A DNA stretch of 64,000 nt, taken from assembly GCF_048087625.1 (NCBI RefSeq), contig NZ_CP159805.1:930001-994000 (forward strand), in the 5' to 3' direction. A model generated the notes under the pieces. It had not been told where the DNA came from, did no database searches, and saw only the letters and a program-made list of their open reading frames with translations. Both the position numbers and the translations under genes were made by a program. The stretch comes from Pseudothioglobus sp905182815. Lineage in GTDB: Bacteria > Pseudomonadota > Gammaproteobacteria > PS1 > Pseudothioglobaceae. Of the stretch, positions 1 through 7,790 are shown piece by piece. Numbering within the stretch: the stretch's first letter is position 1; every line of letters starts with the position of its first letter.

Positions 1-1
1 C

Positions 2-1063
2 TATAAAAATACAGATAAGCCTACTGATAAATTAGCTCGGAACTGGATTGGATCTTTACTAGATATTCAACAAAATACTGATACATCAGCTGACTTCCTA
101 GAGAACACAAAAGCCGACTTATTTTTTGATGAGGTATTTGTGTTTACTCCAGCTGGTAAGATAATTCAACTTCCTCTTAGAGCTACAGTGCTTGATTTTG
201 CATATGCTGTTCATACAAATATTGGAAAAAAATCTCAAAAAGCCACTATTAATGGAACTGAAGCTGAGCTGTCAACAGGTCTTAAATCTGGCCAAACTGT
301 TGAAATAATTACAAGTCGGTTTGTTAAGCCCAAGCCAAGCTGGCTAGACTTTGTTGTAACCTCAAAAGCTAAAACTGCTATTAAGGCTCATCTTAAAGAC
401 AACTCAAAGACTGAGCTGGCAAGACTAGGAAAACTTTTGATTTCTGATGCGCTTAATTATCAAAAAATTAAAATTAATGATGTACCTAAAGATAAATGGG
501 ATAAATGCTTAAAAGAACTCAATTGCTTTGATTTTCAAGACCTGTACATAAAGGTAGGATTGTCCGAAATATTTGTAGCTGTTGTTATTAATAAACTTCT
601 CCAAGATATTAATAATGAAACAATTAATACAATTTCTATAAATAAAACAAAAGGAATGGCAATAAACTTTGCTCATTGTTGCTACCCAATACCTGGAGAT
701 GAAGTTACAGGGGTTTTAACAACACAAAAAGGACTGGTTATGCACCGCTCAATCTGTTCAAATCTGGAACATATTAAAGAAAAAAATGCACAATGGATGG
801 AAATTGAATGGAACTCGAATGATGATGAAGTGTTTGAAGTTGCAATAAGCGCATTAGTTGAAAATAGAAGTGGCCGCTTAGCAGCAATAGCAAATACTAT
901 AGCTAATCTAGGTGTTAATATTGAAAATATTGAACAACAAGAGAGCCAGCATTCCACAAGGTTATTTCATATTGTTGTTGTCATTAAAAACATCATTCAA
1001 CTAAATGACGTATTGGAACAACTTAACAAGCTCCCACATCTTGTTTCTGCTGAAAGAGTTTAA
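2..1063 (+). CDS. spoT: SpoT/RelA-family (p)ppGpp synthetase/hydrolase, C-terminal part (5' truncated by window)
   Basis: Stringent-response enzyme that makes and degrades (p)ppGpp. The open frame runs in from the window edge, so the catalytic HD and synthetase domains lie outside. What is visible is the end of the linker, then the TGS domain (FFDEVFVFTPAGKI, followed by DFAYAVHT), the helical and zinc-finger-like RIS region (AHCCYPIPGDEV, HRSICSNL) and a C-terminal ACT domain (ENRSGRLAAIANTIANLGVN). The GTG near position 140 falls inside the TGS domain and is not a real start. The order matches E. coli SpoT and RelA; the intact CC-pair region and overall similarity favour SpoT, but the hydrolase site that would settle it is not in the window. 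Confidence 0.9.
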   Translation, partial: YKNTDKPTDKLARNWIGSLLDIQQNTDTSADFLENTKADLFFDEVFVFTPAGKIIQLPLRATVLDFAYAVHTNIGKKSQKATINGTEAELSTGLKSGQTVEIITSRFVKPKPSWLDFVVTSKAKTAIKAHLKDNSKTELARLGKLLISDALNYQKIKINDVPKDKWDKCLKELNCFDFQDLYIKVGLSEIFVAVVINKLLQDINNETINTISINKTKGMAINFAHCCYPIPGDEVTGVLTTQKGLVMHRSICSNLEHIKEKNAQWMEIEWNSNDDEVFEVAISALVENRSGRLAAIANTIANLGVNIENIEQQESQHSTRLFHIVVVIKNIIQLNDVLEQLNKLPHLVSAERV

Positions 1064-1140
1064 TATTTATTAAAATGTACTAAGTTAACAATTGAATTGA
1101 TTAAAATTACACCTTTATTAATTATTAATACTATTACATA

Positions 1141-1338
1141 ATGCTTTGCTGGACTGACTCACTTGAAATAGCTATTTCATTGGAAGAAACCTCTCCTGAT
1201 ACTGATCCCAAAACTATTAACTTTGTTGATTTACGTCAGCTTGTTATGGATCTTGAGGATTTTGAAGAAGGACAAAGTAAGTGTGGTGAAAGGGTTCTTG
1301 AAGCTATTCAAATGAACTGGATTGAGGAGAAAGAGTGA
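1141..1338 (+). CDS. iscX: Fe-S cluster assembly protein IscX
   Basis: A 65-residue acidic protein matching IscX along its whole length (WTDSLEIAISL, DPKTINFVDLRQLV, DLEDFEEG, VLEAIQMNWIEE). IscX binds IscS and iron and tunes Fe-S cluster assembly by the Isc system. In enterics it is the last gene of the isc operon; here no isc genes are nearby and the gene instead overlaps tolB by 4 bases (GTGA), so the two are probably translationally coupled. The start is the only ATG consistent with the family N-terminus. The 77-base gap after spoT is AT-rich and probably holds its promoter, but I could not identify clear boxes. Confidence 0.9.
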   Translation: MLCWTDSLEIAISLEETSPDTDPKTINFVDLRQLVMDLEDFEEGQSKCGERVLEAIQMNWIEEKE

Positions 1339-2615
1339 AATATTTAAAGTTTATATTGTTATTCAATCTATTATTGTCATTTTCAGCTAATGCACTTTTA
1401 GAAGTAAATATTTTAAAATCTAAAGAGGCTGCTTTTCCTATAGTTATTGCTCCTTTTGAAATAATTGGCGATTCAAAAGAAAATGTAGACATCGCTAAAA
1501 TTATTAGAGATAATTTAAATAGATCAGGCCAATTTAGTGCCTTAAGTACTGATGCATTGGTAACAAATCAAATTGATTTTAACTTTTGGAAAGAACGTAA
1601 AAAAGATGCTGTTGTTTTTGGAAAAGTTGAGCAAATAAGCCCAAAGGTTTACAACATATATATTTATATTTATGATGTCTTTTCTGAAAAAAGCTTATAT
1701 CAAAAAAAGATTACTGTTAGTAACTCTGGCTTTAGAAGAATGGCTCATTTCCTAAGTGATAAAATTTATTATGTCCTTCTTGGACAAAAAGGCTCTTTTA
1801 ACACTAGGCTGTCATATGTTACTGTGACTGATAATAATAGTGGTGGCCGAACATACAGGCTTCAAATATCCGATTCTGATGGAGAAAATCCTCAAACAAT
1901 TGTAAGGCAATCAAATCCGATTTTATCTCCAGCCTGGTCAAAAGATCAGCAAAAACTTGCTTATGTTTCTTTTAAAAATAATAGATCTGAAGTTTTTGTT
2001 ATGACTCCTTTTTTAAAAACAATTCCTATCAAGCTACCAAAATTTGATGGAATTGCATCTTCACCTACATTCCACCCAAGCGGAGATAGTATTGCGCTAA
2101 CAATCTCGAAACAAGGCAATAAAGATATATATTTATACAACTTTAAATCAAAAAACCTTAAGAGGCTAACTAAAAACATATCAATTGATACAGAAGCTAG
2201 CTTTTCACCAGATGGCAATAGCATTGCGTTTACTTCAAATAGAACAGGGCAAGTTCAAGTTTATATAAAAGACCTTAACTCTGGCAAAATATCCCGAGCT
2301 ACTTTTGAAGGTCGATACAATGCAAAACCAGTTTTTTCACCTGATGGCAAAGATTTGGCACTCATTCACAGAGTTGATAAAGATTACAGGGTAGCCCTAT
2401 TAGATATCAAATCTAGAGATTTAACTGTAATGACTCGAAACAAATCAGATGAATCTCCTTACTTTTCTCCAAACGGCGGAATGATTATTTTTTCAACTAA
2501 TAGAGACAACAAGGGAATTTTGTCTATAATTTCACTTCACAACAATCAAATTGTTGAATTAATGCAAAAAACCGGCGAAGTAAGGGAACCTACTTGGTCA
2601 AATTATTCAAACTAA
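1335..2615 (+). CDS. tolB: Tol-Pal system translocation protein TolB
   Basis: Periplasmic beta-propeller protein of the Tol-Pal system, which keeps the outer membrane attached during division. It has 426 residues, usual for the family. A Sec signal peptide covers about residues 1-20 (cleavage after SANA), followed by the N-terminal alpha/beta domain and a six-bladed propeller with repeated SP.W/SPDG elements (SPAWSKDQQKLAYVS, SFSPDGNSIAFTS, VFSPDGKDLALI, YFSPNGGMIIFS). It starts at GTG 1335, overlapping iscX by 4 bases, and is followed 10 bases later by pal. The usual upstream partners tolQ, tolR and tolA are absent from this side of the gene. Confidence 0.95.
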   Translation: MKYLKFILLFNLLLSFSANALLEVNILKSKEAAFPIVIAPFEIIGDSKENVDIAKIIRDNLNRSGQFSALSTDALVTNQIDFNFWKERKKDAVVFGKVEQISPKVYNIYIYIYDVFSEKSLYQKKITVSNSGFRRMAHFLSDKIYYVLLGQKGSFNTRLSYVTVTDNNSGGRTYRLQISDSDGENPQTIVRQSNPILSPAWSKDQQKLAYVSFKNNRSEVFVMTPFLKTIPIKLPKFDGIASSPTFHPSGDSIALTISKQGNKDIYLYNFKSKNLKRLTKNISIDTEASFSPDGNSIAFTSNRTGQVQVYIKDLNSGKISRATFEGRYNAKPVFSPDGKDLALIHRVDKDYRVALLDIKSRDLTVMTRNKSDESPYFSPNGGMIIFSTNRDNKGILSIISLHNNQIVELMQKTGEVREPTWSNYSN

Positions 2616-2625
2616 GGAAAAAAAA

Positions 2626-3474
2626 ATGTCAAAAAAAATTCTTCTTTTATCAAGTGTTATCTTTTTAAGTTCTTGTGGTGCTAATAGTATTTCTGAATTG
2701 GGCGATAAGTTTCTTGATTTAATTAACCCAAGTGATGCTGCAACTGAGCAAGCAGATCTTGGAGGTGATGCAACCCTAGTTGCTATGGATGAAGATGGTG
2801 GATTTACAATTGATGAACTTGAGCAATTATCTAATGATGAATTAATTGCAATTGCTAAAGAGAAGGGATTGGGAGATCTTATAGTTCTTGATGCAGATGG
2901 TAATCTTCAAAATAGAGATCAAATCATAAATGCTATTGTTGAAAGTGGAGACTTACTTGACGGAAAGACTGCAGAACTTGAATCACTGTCTGATGATGCA
3001 CTTATCGAAATGATCAATTCTAAGGGTCTAAGTGACTTGATTGTACTTGATGCAGATGGAAATTTAGCTAATAGAGATGAGCTTATTCAGGCGTTAATGG
3101 ATGATGCAGCAGCAATGTTAGCAATTATTGAAAATTTCAAAAATTCTAGTGACTCTTTTATTCTTTATTTTGATTATGACGATACTGAGATAGATGAAGT
3201 ATCTACAAGAAAGATTATTGAGCATGCTAACTTTATGCAAGACAATCCTTCACTAAGCTTGAGATTAGAAGGTCATGCAGATGAGCGTGGAACCCGTGAA
3301 TATAACCTAGCACTTGGTGAAAATCGTGCCTTAAGTGTAAAAGAGGTCTTAAGCCTTTACAACCTTGATGACAGAATTTTAGTTGTAAGCTATGGTGAAG
3401 AGTCTCCAATTCTAGTTGGAAGCAATGAAATGGCGTGGGAAGAGAACCGAAGAGTAGAATTCTCTTACTACTAG
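2626..3474 (+). CDS. pal: Peptidoglycan-associated lipoprotein Pal, unusually long
   Basis: Outer-membrane lipoprotein that binds peptidoglycan and TolB. The lipobox is LSSC with Cys17 as the acylated residue. The C-terminal OmpA-like domain occupies about residues 178-282 (LYFDYDDTEID, LRLEGHADERGTREYN, NRRVEFSY), containing the diaminopimelate-binding Asp and Arg. At 282 residues it is about 110 longer than E. coli Pal (173). The extra length lies between lipobox and OmpA domain and holds two tandem copies of a roughly 42-residue unit (about residues 64-105 and 117-158), each with LSxDxLI, GLxDLIVLDADGNL and NRD. Position between tolB and cpoB confirms the identity. The insertion's function is unknown. 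Confidence 0.93.
   Translation: MSKKILLLSSVIFLSSCGANSISELGDKFLDLINPSDAATEQADLGGDATLVAMDEDGGFTIDELEQLSNDELIAIAKEKGLGDLIVLDADGNLQNRDQIINAIVESGDLLDGKTAELESLSDDALIEMINSKGLSDLIVLDADGNLANRDELIQALMDDAAAMLAIIENFKNSSDSFILYFDYDDTEIDEVSTRKIIEHANFMQDNPSLSLRLEGHADERGTREYNLALGENRALSVKEVLSLYNLDDRILVVSYGEESPILVGSNEMAWEENRRVEFSYY
2815..3100 (+). repeat. Duplicated coding unit inside pal
   Basis: Two in-frame copies of an approximately 126-base unit within pal, about 2815-2941 and 2974-3100, offset by 53 codons. The translated copies share the 10-residue block DLIVLDADGN; at DNA level CTTGATGCAGATGG is identical in both, while surrounding codons have diverged, which indicates an old duplication kept by selection on the protein. 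Confidence 0.8.
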
Positions 3475-3523
3475 AGGTAAAGTTTTCTCAAATTTTTTTT
3501 AAGTAAATAGTTTTTGTCACTTG

Positions 3524-4177
3524 ATGAAAAAGAATATTCTTCTATTTATGCTTTTCATAAACCCTATGTTATTTCAGCATGGGGTTTATGCTAACGAAGG
3601 CCTTGATTTAGACCTTGCAATCTTAAAAATCAACAAAGAAGTTAAATCCCTAAACAATGAAATCCTTTCATTAAAAGATGAGATTGAACTGATTAAAGAA
3701 GAACAAAGAATCAGCTCTGCCAAGATTGCAGAACTTCGTCAAATCATTGAATTAAATCTCTCTAATACTAAACAAGAAAAAAAATCAACAAAAAAAATTC
3801 AGTCTAACAGCGCTGAAAAGCTTTATTCAGATGGGAAAAATGAATTTCTTCTTGGGAATTATGAGAAAGCAATTACTCTATTCATAAGTTTTGCAAAAAG
3901 CTCTCCTAATTCATCAAGTATAAAAGATTCAAAGTTGTGGCTTGCAAGAGCTTATTTTGAACGTGAAAAATATTTAAAAGCCAAAGATTCATTATTAGAT
4001 TATCAATCTAATAATAAAGGGCACCAAAAATATGCCGACTCTATGTTTGAATTAACAAGGGTCTTAATTAAGCTAAATGAAGTCAATGAAGCTAAGCTAT
4101 TGTTATTAGATATGATTAAGCAATATCCAGACCACTCTTTGATAAACAAAGCAAACCAATTACTTTTAGACCTATAA
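3524..4177 (+). CDS. cpoB: Cell division coordinator CpoB (YbgF)
   Basis: Periplasmic protein that links outer-membrane constriction by Tol-Pal to peptidoglycan synthesis. It has a signal peptide (about residues 1-24 ending VYANEG), then a coiled-coil trimerisation segment rich in Lys/Glu/Leu (about residues 30-75), then TPR repeats (LYSDGKNEFLLGNYEKAITL, KLWLARAYFEREKYLKAKDS, FELTRVLIKLNEVNEAKLLL). I chose ATG 3524 rather than the adjacent in-frame TTG at 3521. It lies 49 bases after pal, as in the standard tol operon, and 4 bases before pabB. Confidence 0.88.
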   Translation: MKKNILLFMLFINPMLFQHGVYANEGLDLDLAILKINKEVKSLNNEILSLKDEIELIKEEQRISSAKIAELRQIIELNLSNTKQEKKSTKKIQSNSAEKLYSDGKNEFLLGNYEKAITLFISFAKSSPNSSSIKDSKLWLARAYFEREKYLKAKDSLLDYQSNNKGHQKYADSMFELTRVLIKLNEVNEAKLLLLDMIKQYPDHSLINKANQLLLDL

Positions 4178-4181
4178 GTTA

Positions 4182-5474
4182 GTGGAAATACTAGAAATAC
4201 AAAAAGTTGATTTAACTTCTTTTTGTTATCTCAATAAAGAACGTTATCCTTTCTTACTTGAAAGCGTTAATCACAACGAAAACAATAGATACTCAATATT
4301 ATTTGCCTTTCCTGGTGAGAATATTGTTCTTAAGAACTTTTCTGACTTTGATTTTTTAAAAGAACTTCAAGATAAAAGTAAATCAACTATGTTAGATTCT
4401 GATCTACCTTTTATTGGTGGTTGGTTTGTTTATTTTTCATATGAGCTGATAGGTCAAATTGAGCCAACTTTGACTTCTAAACTTCATAAATCAAAACTTC
4501 CAATTGCTTATGCAGTTCAAATTCCATCAGCAATAATTGTAGATCACAAACTAGACAAAACTTTCATTATTGATCAAGATAATAATCAATCCCGCATTAA
4601 GTCAATATTATCTGATATTAAGCTCCTAGATAAGACTCCAACACAAATAATCAAAGGTAGCCAATCTGAAGAGGTTGAAAATAAATTTATTGATGGCGTT
4701 AAAAGTAGCTTAGATTATATTGTTGCAGGTGATGTCTTTCAGGTCAACCTGTCAAGAAAATGGCAATATCAACTAATAGAAACTATAGATTCAGCAATAA
4801 TCTATAATGCTCTAAAAAAGGCTAATCCAGCGCCTTTTTCTGCTCTCATTCAATATGAAAATTTCAGCATAATTTCCTCTTCTCCAGAAAGGCTTTTTAG
4901 TATTAATGACAAAACCCTTGAGACAAGGCCTATTGCAGGAACTCATCCTAGGGGAAAGGGTGATTTAGATAAAACTCAAAAAGATAACCTAATAAATCAT
5001 CCTAAAGAAATTGCAGAGCATGTAATGCTTCTTGATTTAGAGAGAAATGACATGGGAAGGGTGTGTGAGTATGGAAGCGTTTTTGTTAACGAAATAATGA
5101 CTCTAGAGACTTATCCATTTGTTCATCATATTGTCTCTAATATAAAAGGAAAACTTCGTGATAATGTTGGTATTAAAGGCATTGTTAGAGCTCTATTTCC
5201 AGGAGGGACTATTACAGGGTGTCCAAAAGTGCGTTGCATGGAAATCATCAATGAACTAGAGCAGATGCCGAGAGAGGCCTATACTGGTTCAGTAGGATAT
5301 ATAAGCCAGAATGGTAAGATGGATTTCAACATCCTTATTCGTAGCTTCATCCATGAAGGAGGTACTTTAAGTTTTAGAGCAGGGGCTGGAATAGTATATG
5401 ACTCGATACCTGAAAAAGAATTAGCTGAAACAAGACACAAGGCAGCAGGGCTTTTAAAAGTTTTTGAGAATTAG
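4182..5474 (+). CDS. pabB: Aminodeoxychorismate synthase component I
   Basis: Converts chorismate plus ammonia (from PabA) to 4-amino-4-deoxychorismate for folate synthesis. The chorismate-binding fold is complete: SPERLFS, RPIAGTHPRGKGD, LLDLERNDMGRV, FPGGTITGCPK and a C-terminal FRAGAGIVYDS. Length 430 residues suits PabB rather than the longer TrpE, and the NGKMDFNILIRSF segment is PabB-like. Residue 252 is Ala (PIAGT) where E. coli PabB has its active-site Lys (PIKGT); other PabB proteins are also known to lack it, and TrpE has Ala there too, so TrpE cannot be fully excluded. It starts at GTG 4182, 4 bases after cpoB, and converges with nadE (4-base gap). Confidence 0.82.
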   Translation: MEILEIQKVDLTSFCYLNKERYPFLLESVNHNENNRYSILFAFPGENIVLKNFSDFDFLKELQDKSKSTMLDSDLPFIGGWFVYFSYELIGQIEPTLTSKLHKSKLPIAYAVQIPSAIIVDHKLDKTFIIDQDNNQSRIKSILSDIKLLDKTPTQIIKGSQSEEVENKFIDGVKSSLDYIVAGDVFQVNLSRKWQYQLIETIDSAIIYNALKKANPAPFSALIQYENFSIISSSPERLFSINDKTLETRPIAGTHPRGKGDLDKTQKDNLINHPKEIAEHVMLLDLERNDMGRVCEYGSVFVNEIMTLETYPFVHHIVSNIKGKLRDNVGIKGIVRALFPGGTITGCPKVRCMEIINELEQMPREAYTGSVGYISQNGKMDFNILIRSFIHEGGTLSFRAGAGIVYDSIPEKELAETRHKAAGLLKVFEN

Positions 5475-5478
5475 AAAA

Positions 5479-7353
5479 TTAAGGCTTAAACTTTGATGTC
5501 ATTGGATACCTTCTTTCTTTACCAAATGCATTCCCACTTATCTTAGGTCCAGGAGCAGATTGACGCCTTTTGTATTCGTTTCTAAGAATCATCGAAGTGA
5601 CCTTATTGACAACCTCAAAACTATGGCCTTGCTCTGTAATTTGAGCTACAGAATGCTTTAATTCAACAAATCTCTTTAAAATATCATCTAAAACATCATA
5701 CGAAGGAAGTGTATCTTGATCAACTTGATTAGGCGCAAGCTCAGCAGAAGGGGGTCTTGTTATTACGCGATCAGGAATAACTTGAGAAATTGTATTTCTA
5801 TATCTAGAAAGCTTATATACCATTGTTTTGGGAATATCTTTAAGTGGAGCAAAGCCACCACACATATCGCCATACAAAGTTGCATAACCAACTGCCATCT
5901 CTGATTTATTCCCAGTTGCAAGCACAATTTTATGATATTTGTTTGAAAGCGCCATTAGAAGAGTACCTCGAACTCGAGCTTGAATGTTTTCTTCAGTCGA
6001 ATCTGGAGAAGTATTTTCAAAAAAATCATTAAGAGAAAAATTAAAAGAATCAACCATCGAATGAATATCAATATTTGAGAACTGAACTCCCTGGGCTTGC
6101 GCCTGAAGTTCAGAGTCCTGAAGGCTCATATCAGAAGTAAACTGATAGGGCATCATTACTGCATGAACATTCTCTGGACCAATAGCGTCAACTGCAACTG
6201 CAAGAGTTAAAGCGGAATCAATACCACCTGATAGGCCAATTAAAGCTCCTTCAAAGGAATTTTTTTGAATATAATCCCTAGTTGCTAAAACAAGTGCAGA
6301 GTATATTGACTCCTCCTCACTTAAAACTGAAGACAAATAATTAGTGCTGTTATGAAGTACCGACATCTCTTTAAATGCTGGCAGCTGAAGAGTAAGCTCT
6401 CCGAGATTATTTATAACAAAAGAGTTGCCATCAAAAACAACTTCATCTTGTCCTCCAACCATGTTCACGTAGATAAATGAAAGATCAAACTTCAGCGCAT
6501 AATGTTTACAAATATCAATACGCTCATTTTGTTTATTTAATTGAAAGGGTGATGCATTAAGGGAAACCACTACATCAACATTAGACTGACATAACTTATC
6601 AATTGGACCGTCGATCCATTGATCTTCACAAATTAAAACGCCAACTTTAGTTTGCTGACATTCAAATACAAATGATTCGTCACCAGAAGCAAAGTAGCGC
6701 TTTTCATCAAAAACGCCGTAGTTTGGTAATTCTTGCTTGTTGTAAACATGAGTGACTCGATTACTTTGAATGCAAAAAGCACTATTGAAAAGAGAATCAT
6801 TTAATTGGCTTGGCGCACCAAATAAAATAGTTATAGCTGAAGGAACTAAATTACATAGGCTATTAATTTCTTCGTTAACTTGATTAATAAAACCATCTCT
6901 AAATAAAAGATCCTCTGGAGGGTAACCAGTAATAGCTAACTCTGGAAAAACAATTAAGTGTGCTCCAATTTCATGAGCCTCATTAATCAAATCTAACATT
7001 CTTAAGGCGTTAGCCTTAATATCTCCAACAATAGGGTTAAATTGAGCGATTTGGATTTTTATTGACTCTGATTCAGAAAATATCTTATTAAGCTGTTCTT
7101 GCCAAAATATAGCCTTCAAATTATTTCCAGTATTTATTGCATGTTCATACTTAGTATTTGCAACCACTTCAGATGGATCTAATTCAAGGATATTAGCAAA
7201 TAACCAGGCGTGCGTCTCACTAAGAGCGGCCTTACCAGAGCTATATTTACTAAGGTTAGATTGATTTATATCATACTCCTTAGCAATTTTATAATCAGAA
7301 AAACCAGTTTTCTCCCGCACTAGAGCTAGGTATTCAGTTGTTTTTTTATTCAC
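5479..7353 (-). CDS. nadE: Glutamine-dependent NAD+ synthetase with N-terminal helix-turn-helix domain
   Basis: Last step of NAD synthesis: deamido-NAD + glutamine + ATP to NAD. Residues 1-85 form a Cro/XRE-type HTH (SDYKIAKEYDINQSNLSKYS, then ALSETHAWLFANILELDPSE and a trailing helix). Residues from about 98 are a nitrilase-type glutaminase with catalytic triad Glu138 (FPELAITGYPPED), Lys206 (VYNKQELPNYG) and Cys242 (LICEDQW). The synthetase domain has the ATP-pyrophosphatase loop SGGIDS (375-380), ATGNKSEMAVGYATLYGD and SAELAPNQVDQDTLP. All catalytic residues are present. The frame is continuous from GTG 7353; there is no ATG or GTG at the usual NadE start, though TTG at 7119 (codon 79) could give an enzyme-only form. 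Usual length is about 540; here 624. Confidence 0.92.
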   Translation of the reverse strand: MNKKTTEYLALVREKTGFSDYKIAKEYDINQSNLSKYSSGKAALSETHAWLFANILELDPSEVVANTKYEHAINTGNNLKAIFWQEQLNKIFSESESIKIQIAQFNPIVGDIKANALRMLDLINEAHEIGAHLIVFPELAITGYPPEDLLFRDGFINQVNEEINSLCNLVPSAITILFGAPSQLNDSLFNSAFCIQSNRVTHVYNKQELPNYGVFDEKRYFASGDESFVFECQQTKVGVLICEDQWIDGPIDKLCQSNVDVVVSLNASPFQLNKQNERIDICKHYALKFDLSFIYVNMVGGQDEVVFDGNSFVINNLGELTLQLPAFKEMSVLHNSTNYLSSVLSEEESIYSALVLATRDYIQKNSFEGALIGLSGGIDSALTLAVAVDAIGPENVHAVMMPYQFTSDMSLQDSELQAQAQGVQFSNIDIHSMVDSFNFSLNDFFENTSPDSTEENIQARVRGTLLMALSNKYHKIVLATGNKSEMAVGYATLYGDMCGGFAPLKDIPKTMVYKLSRYRNTISQVIPDRVITRPPSAELAPNQVDQDTLPSYDVLDDILKRFVELKHSVAQITEQGHSFEVVNKVTSMILRNEYKRRQSAPGPKISGNAFGKERRYPMTSKFKP

Positions 7354-7386
7354 TATGATTCGTTAGTTAAAGTATATATTAGTTAT

Positions 7387-7395
7387 TTTATACCA
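7387..7395 (-). promoter_or_regulatory. Possible extended -10 promoter of the HTH-nadE gene
   Basis: On the minus strand the sequence reads TGGTATAAA: a TGn extension followed by a -10-like TATAAA. Transcription would start near 7380, about 27 bases before the GTG start at 7353. No good -35 is present, which is tolerable for an extended -10 promoter. Similar TGG-TAT(A/T)A(A/T) elements precede rpoH, aceA and parE here. Confidence 0.45.
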
Positions 7396-7399
7396 CTAC

Positions 7400-7414
7400 A
7401 GTTATTAAATAACT
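7400..7414. promoter_or_regulatory. Perfect 15-base palindrome, candidate operator of HTH-NadE
   Basis: AGTTATT-A-AATAACT, perfectly symmetric, with a further direct copy of the half-site AGTTATT at 7381-7387. It covers the -35 area of the candidate nadE promoter, the usual place for an autorepressor site. AT-rich sequence raises the chance of accidental palindromes, so this is a hypothesis. Confidence 0.4.
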
Positions 7415-7757
7415 ATAATTCATAAATAAAGATATAAAAAACAAATGTATTTATTAACTAAAATGTACTTAAACTACTGTTTTGTATACATAAATTGAAA
7501 ATTATAAATTTATTACTTTAACGTCATAATTATTAATTCAGAACTAATTTCATTAAAGAATAAACCATAAGATGGTCTATAAAAGTTGAATTAAATTCAC
7601 TAATTTTTTAATAGTATTTCTACATATTATTGAATAAAATTTTTTGAAATATCCCTATATCATTAGCCTTAGAGACGTAAATTGATTTTAAAAATAACTA
7701 GCATTGTGTTGCTTAGTAGTGATAAAATTCTTTAATCCTCACGCAATTGTGATGGAT

Positions 7758-7766
7758 TGTTATACT
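7758..7766 (+). promoter_or_regulatory. Possible extended -10 promoter of aapJ
   Basis: TGTTATACT: TGn followed by TATACT (5 of 6 to consensus). A start site near 7773 would give a short leader containing the AAGGAG ribosome binding site at 7779-7784, six bases before ATG 7791. No clear -35 element. Confidence 0.4.
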
Positions 7767-7790
7767 TTGAAACTCATTAAGGAGATATAT

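Larger units (their letters stand above)
7354..7790. other. Divergent intergenic region nadE-aapJ (437 bases)
   Basis: Very AT-rich spacer with no convincing gene. It must contain promoters for nadE (minus) and aapJ (plus); candidate elements are listed separately. The middle (about 7430-7700) shows no structure I can interpret. An in-frame ATG-less extension upstream of aapJ to 7704 is not supported because the ribosome binding site and signal peptide both point to 7791. Confidence 0.7.

Noticed and set aside
140..1063. Separate short RelA-like gene starting at GTG 140
   Set aside because: The frame is open to the window edge and the GTG lies inside the conserved TGS motif, so this is the tail of a longer spoT/relA gene.
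7704..7790. N-terminal extension of aapJ from 7704
   Set aside because: A strong AAGGAG site and a standard signal peptide place the start at 7791.
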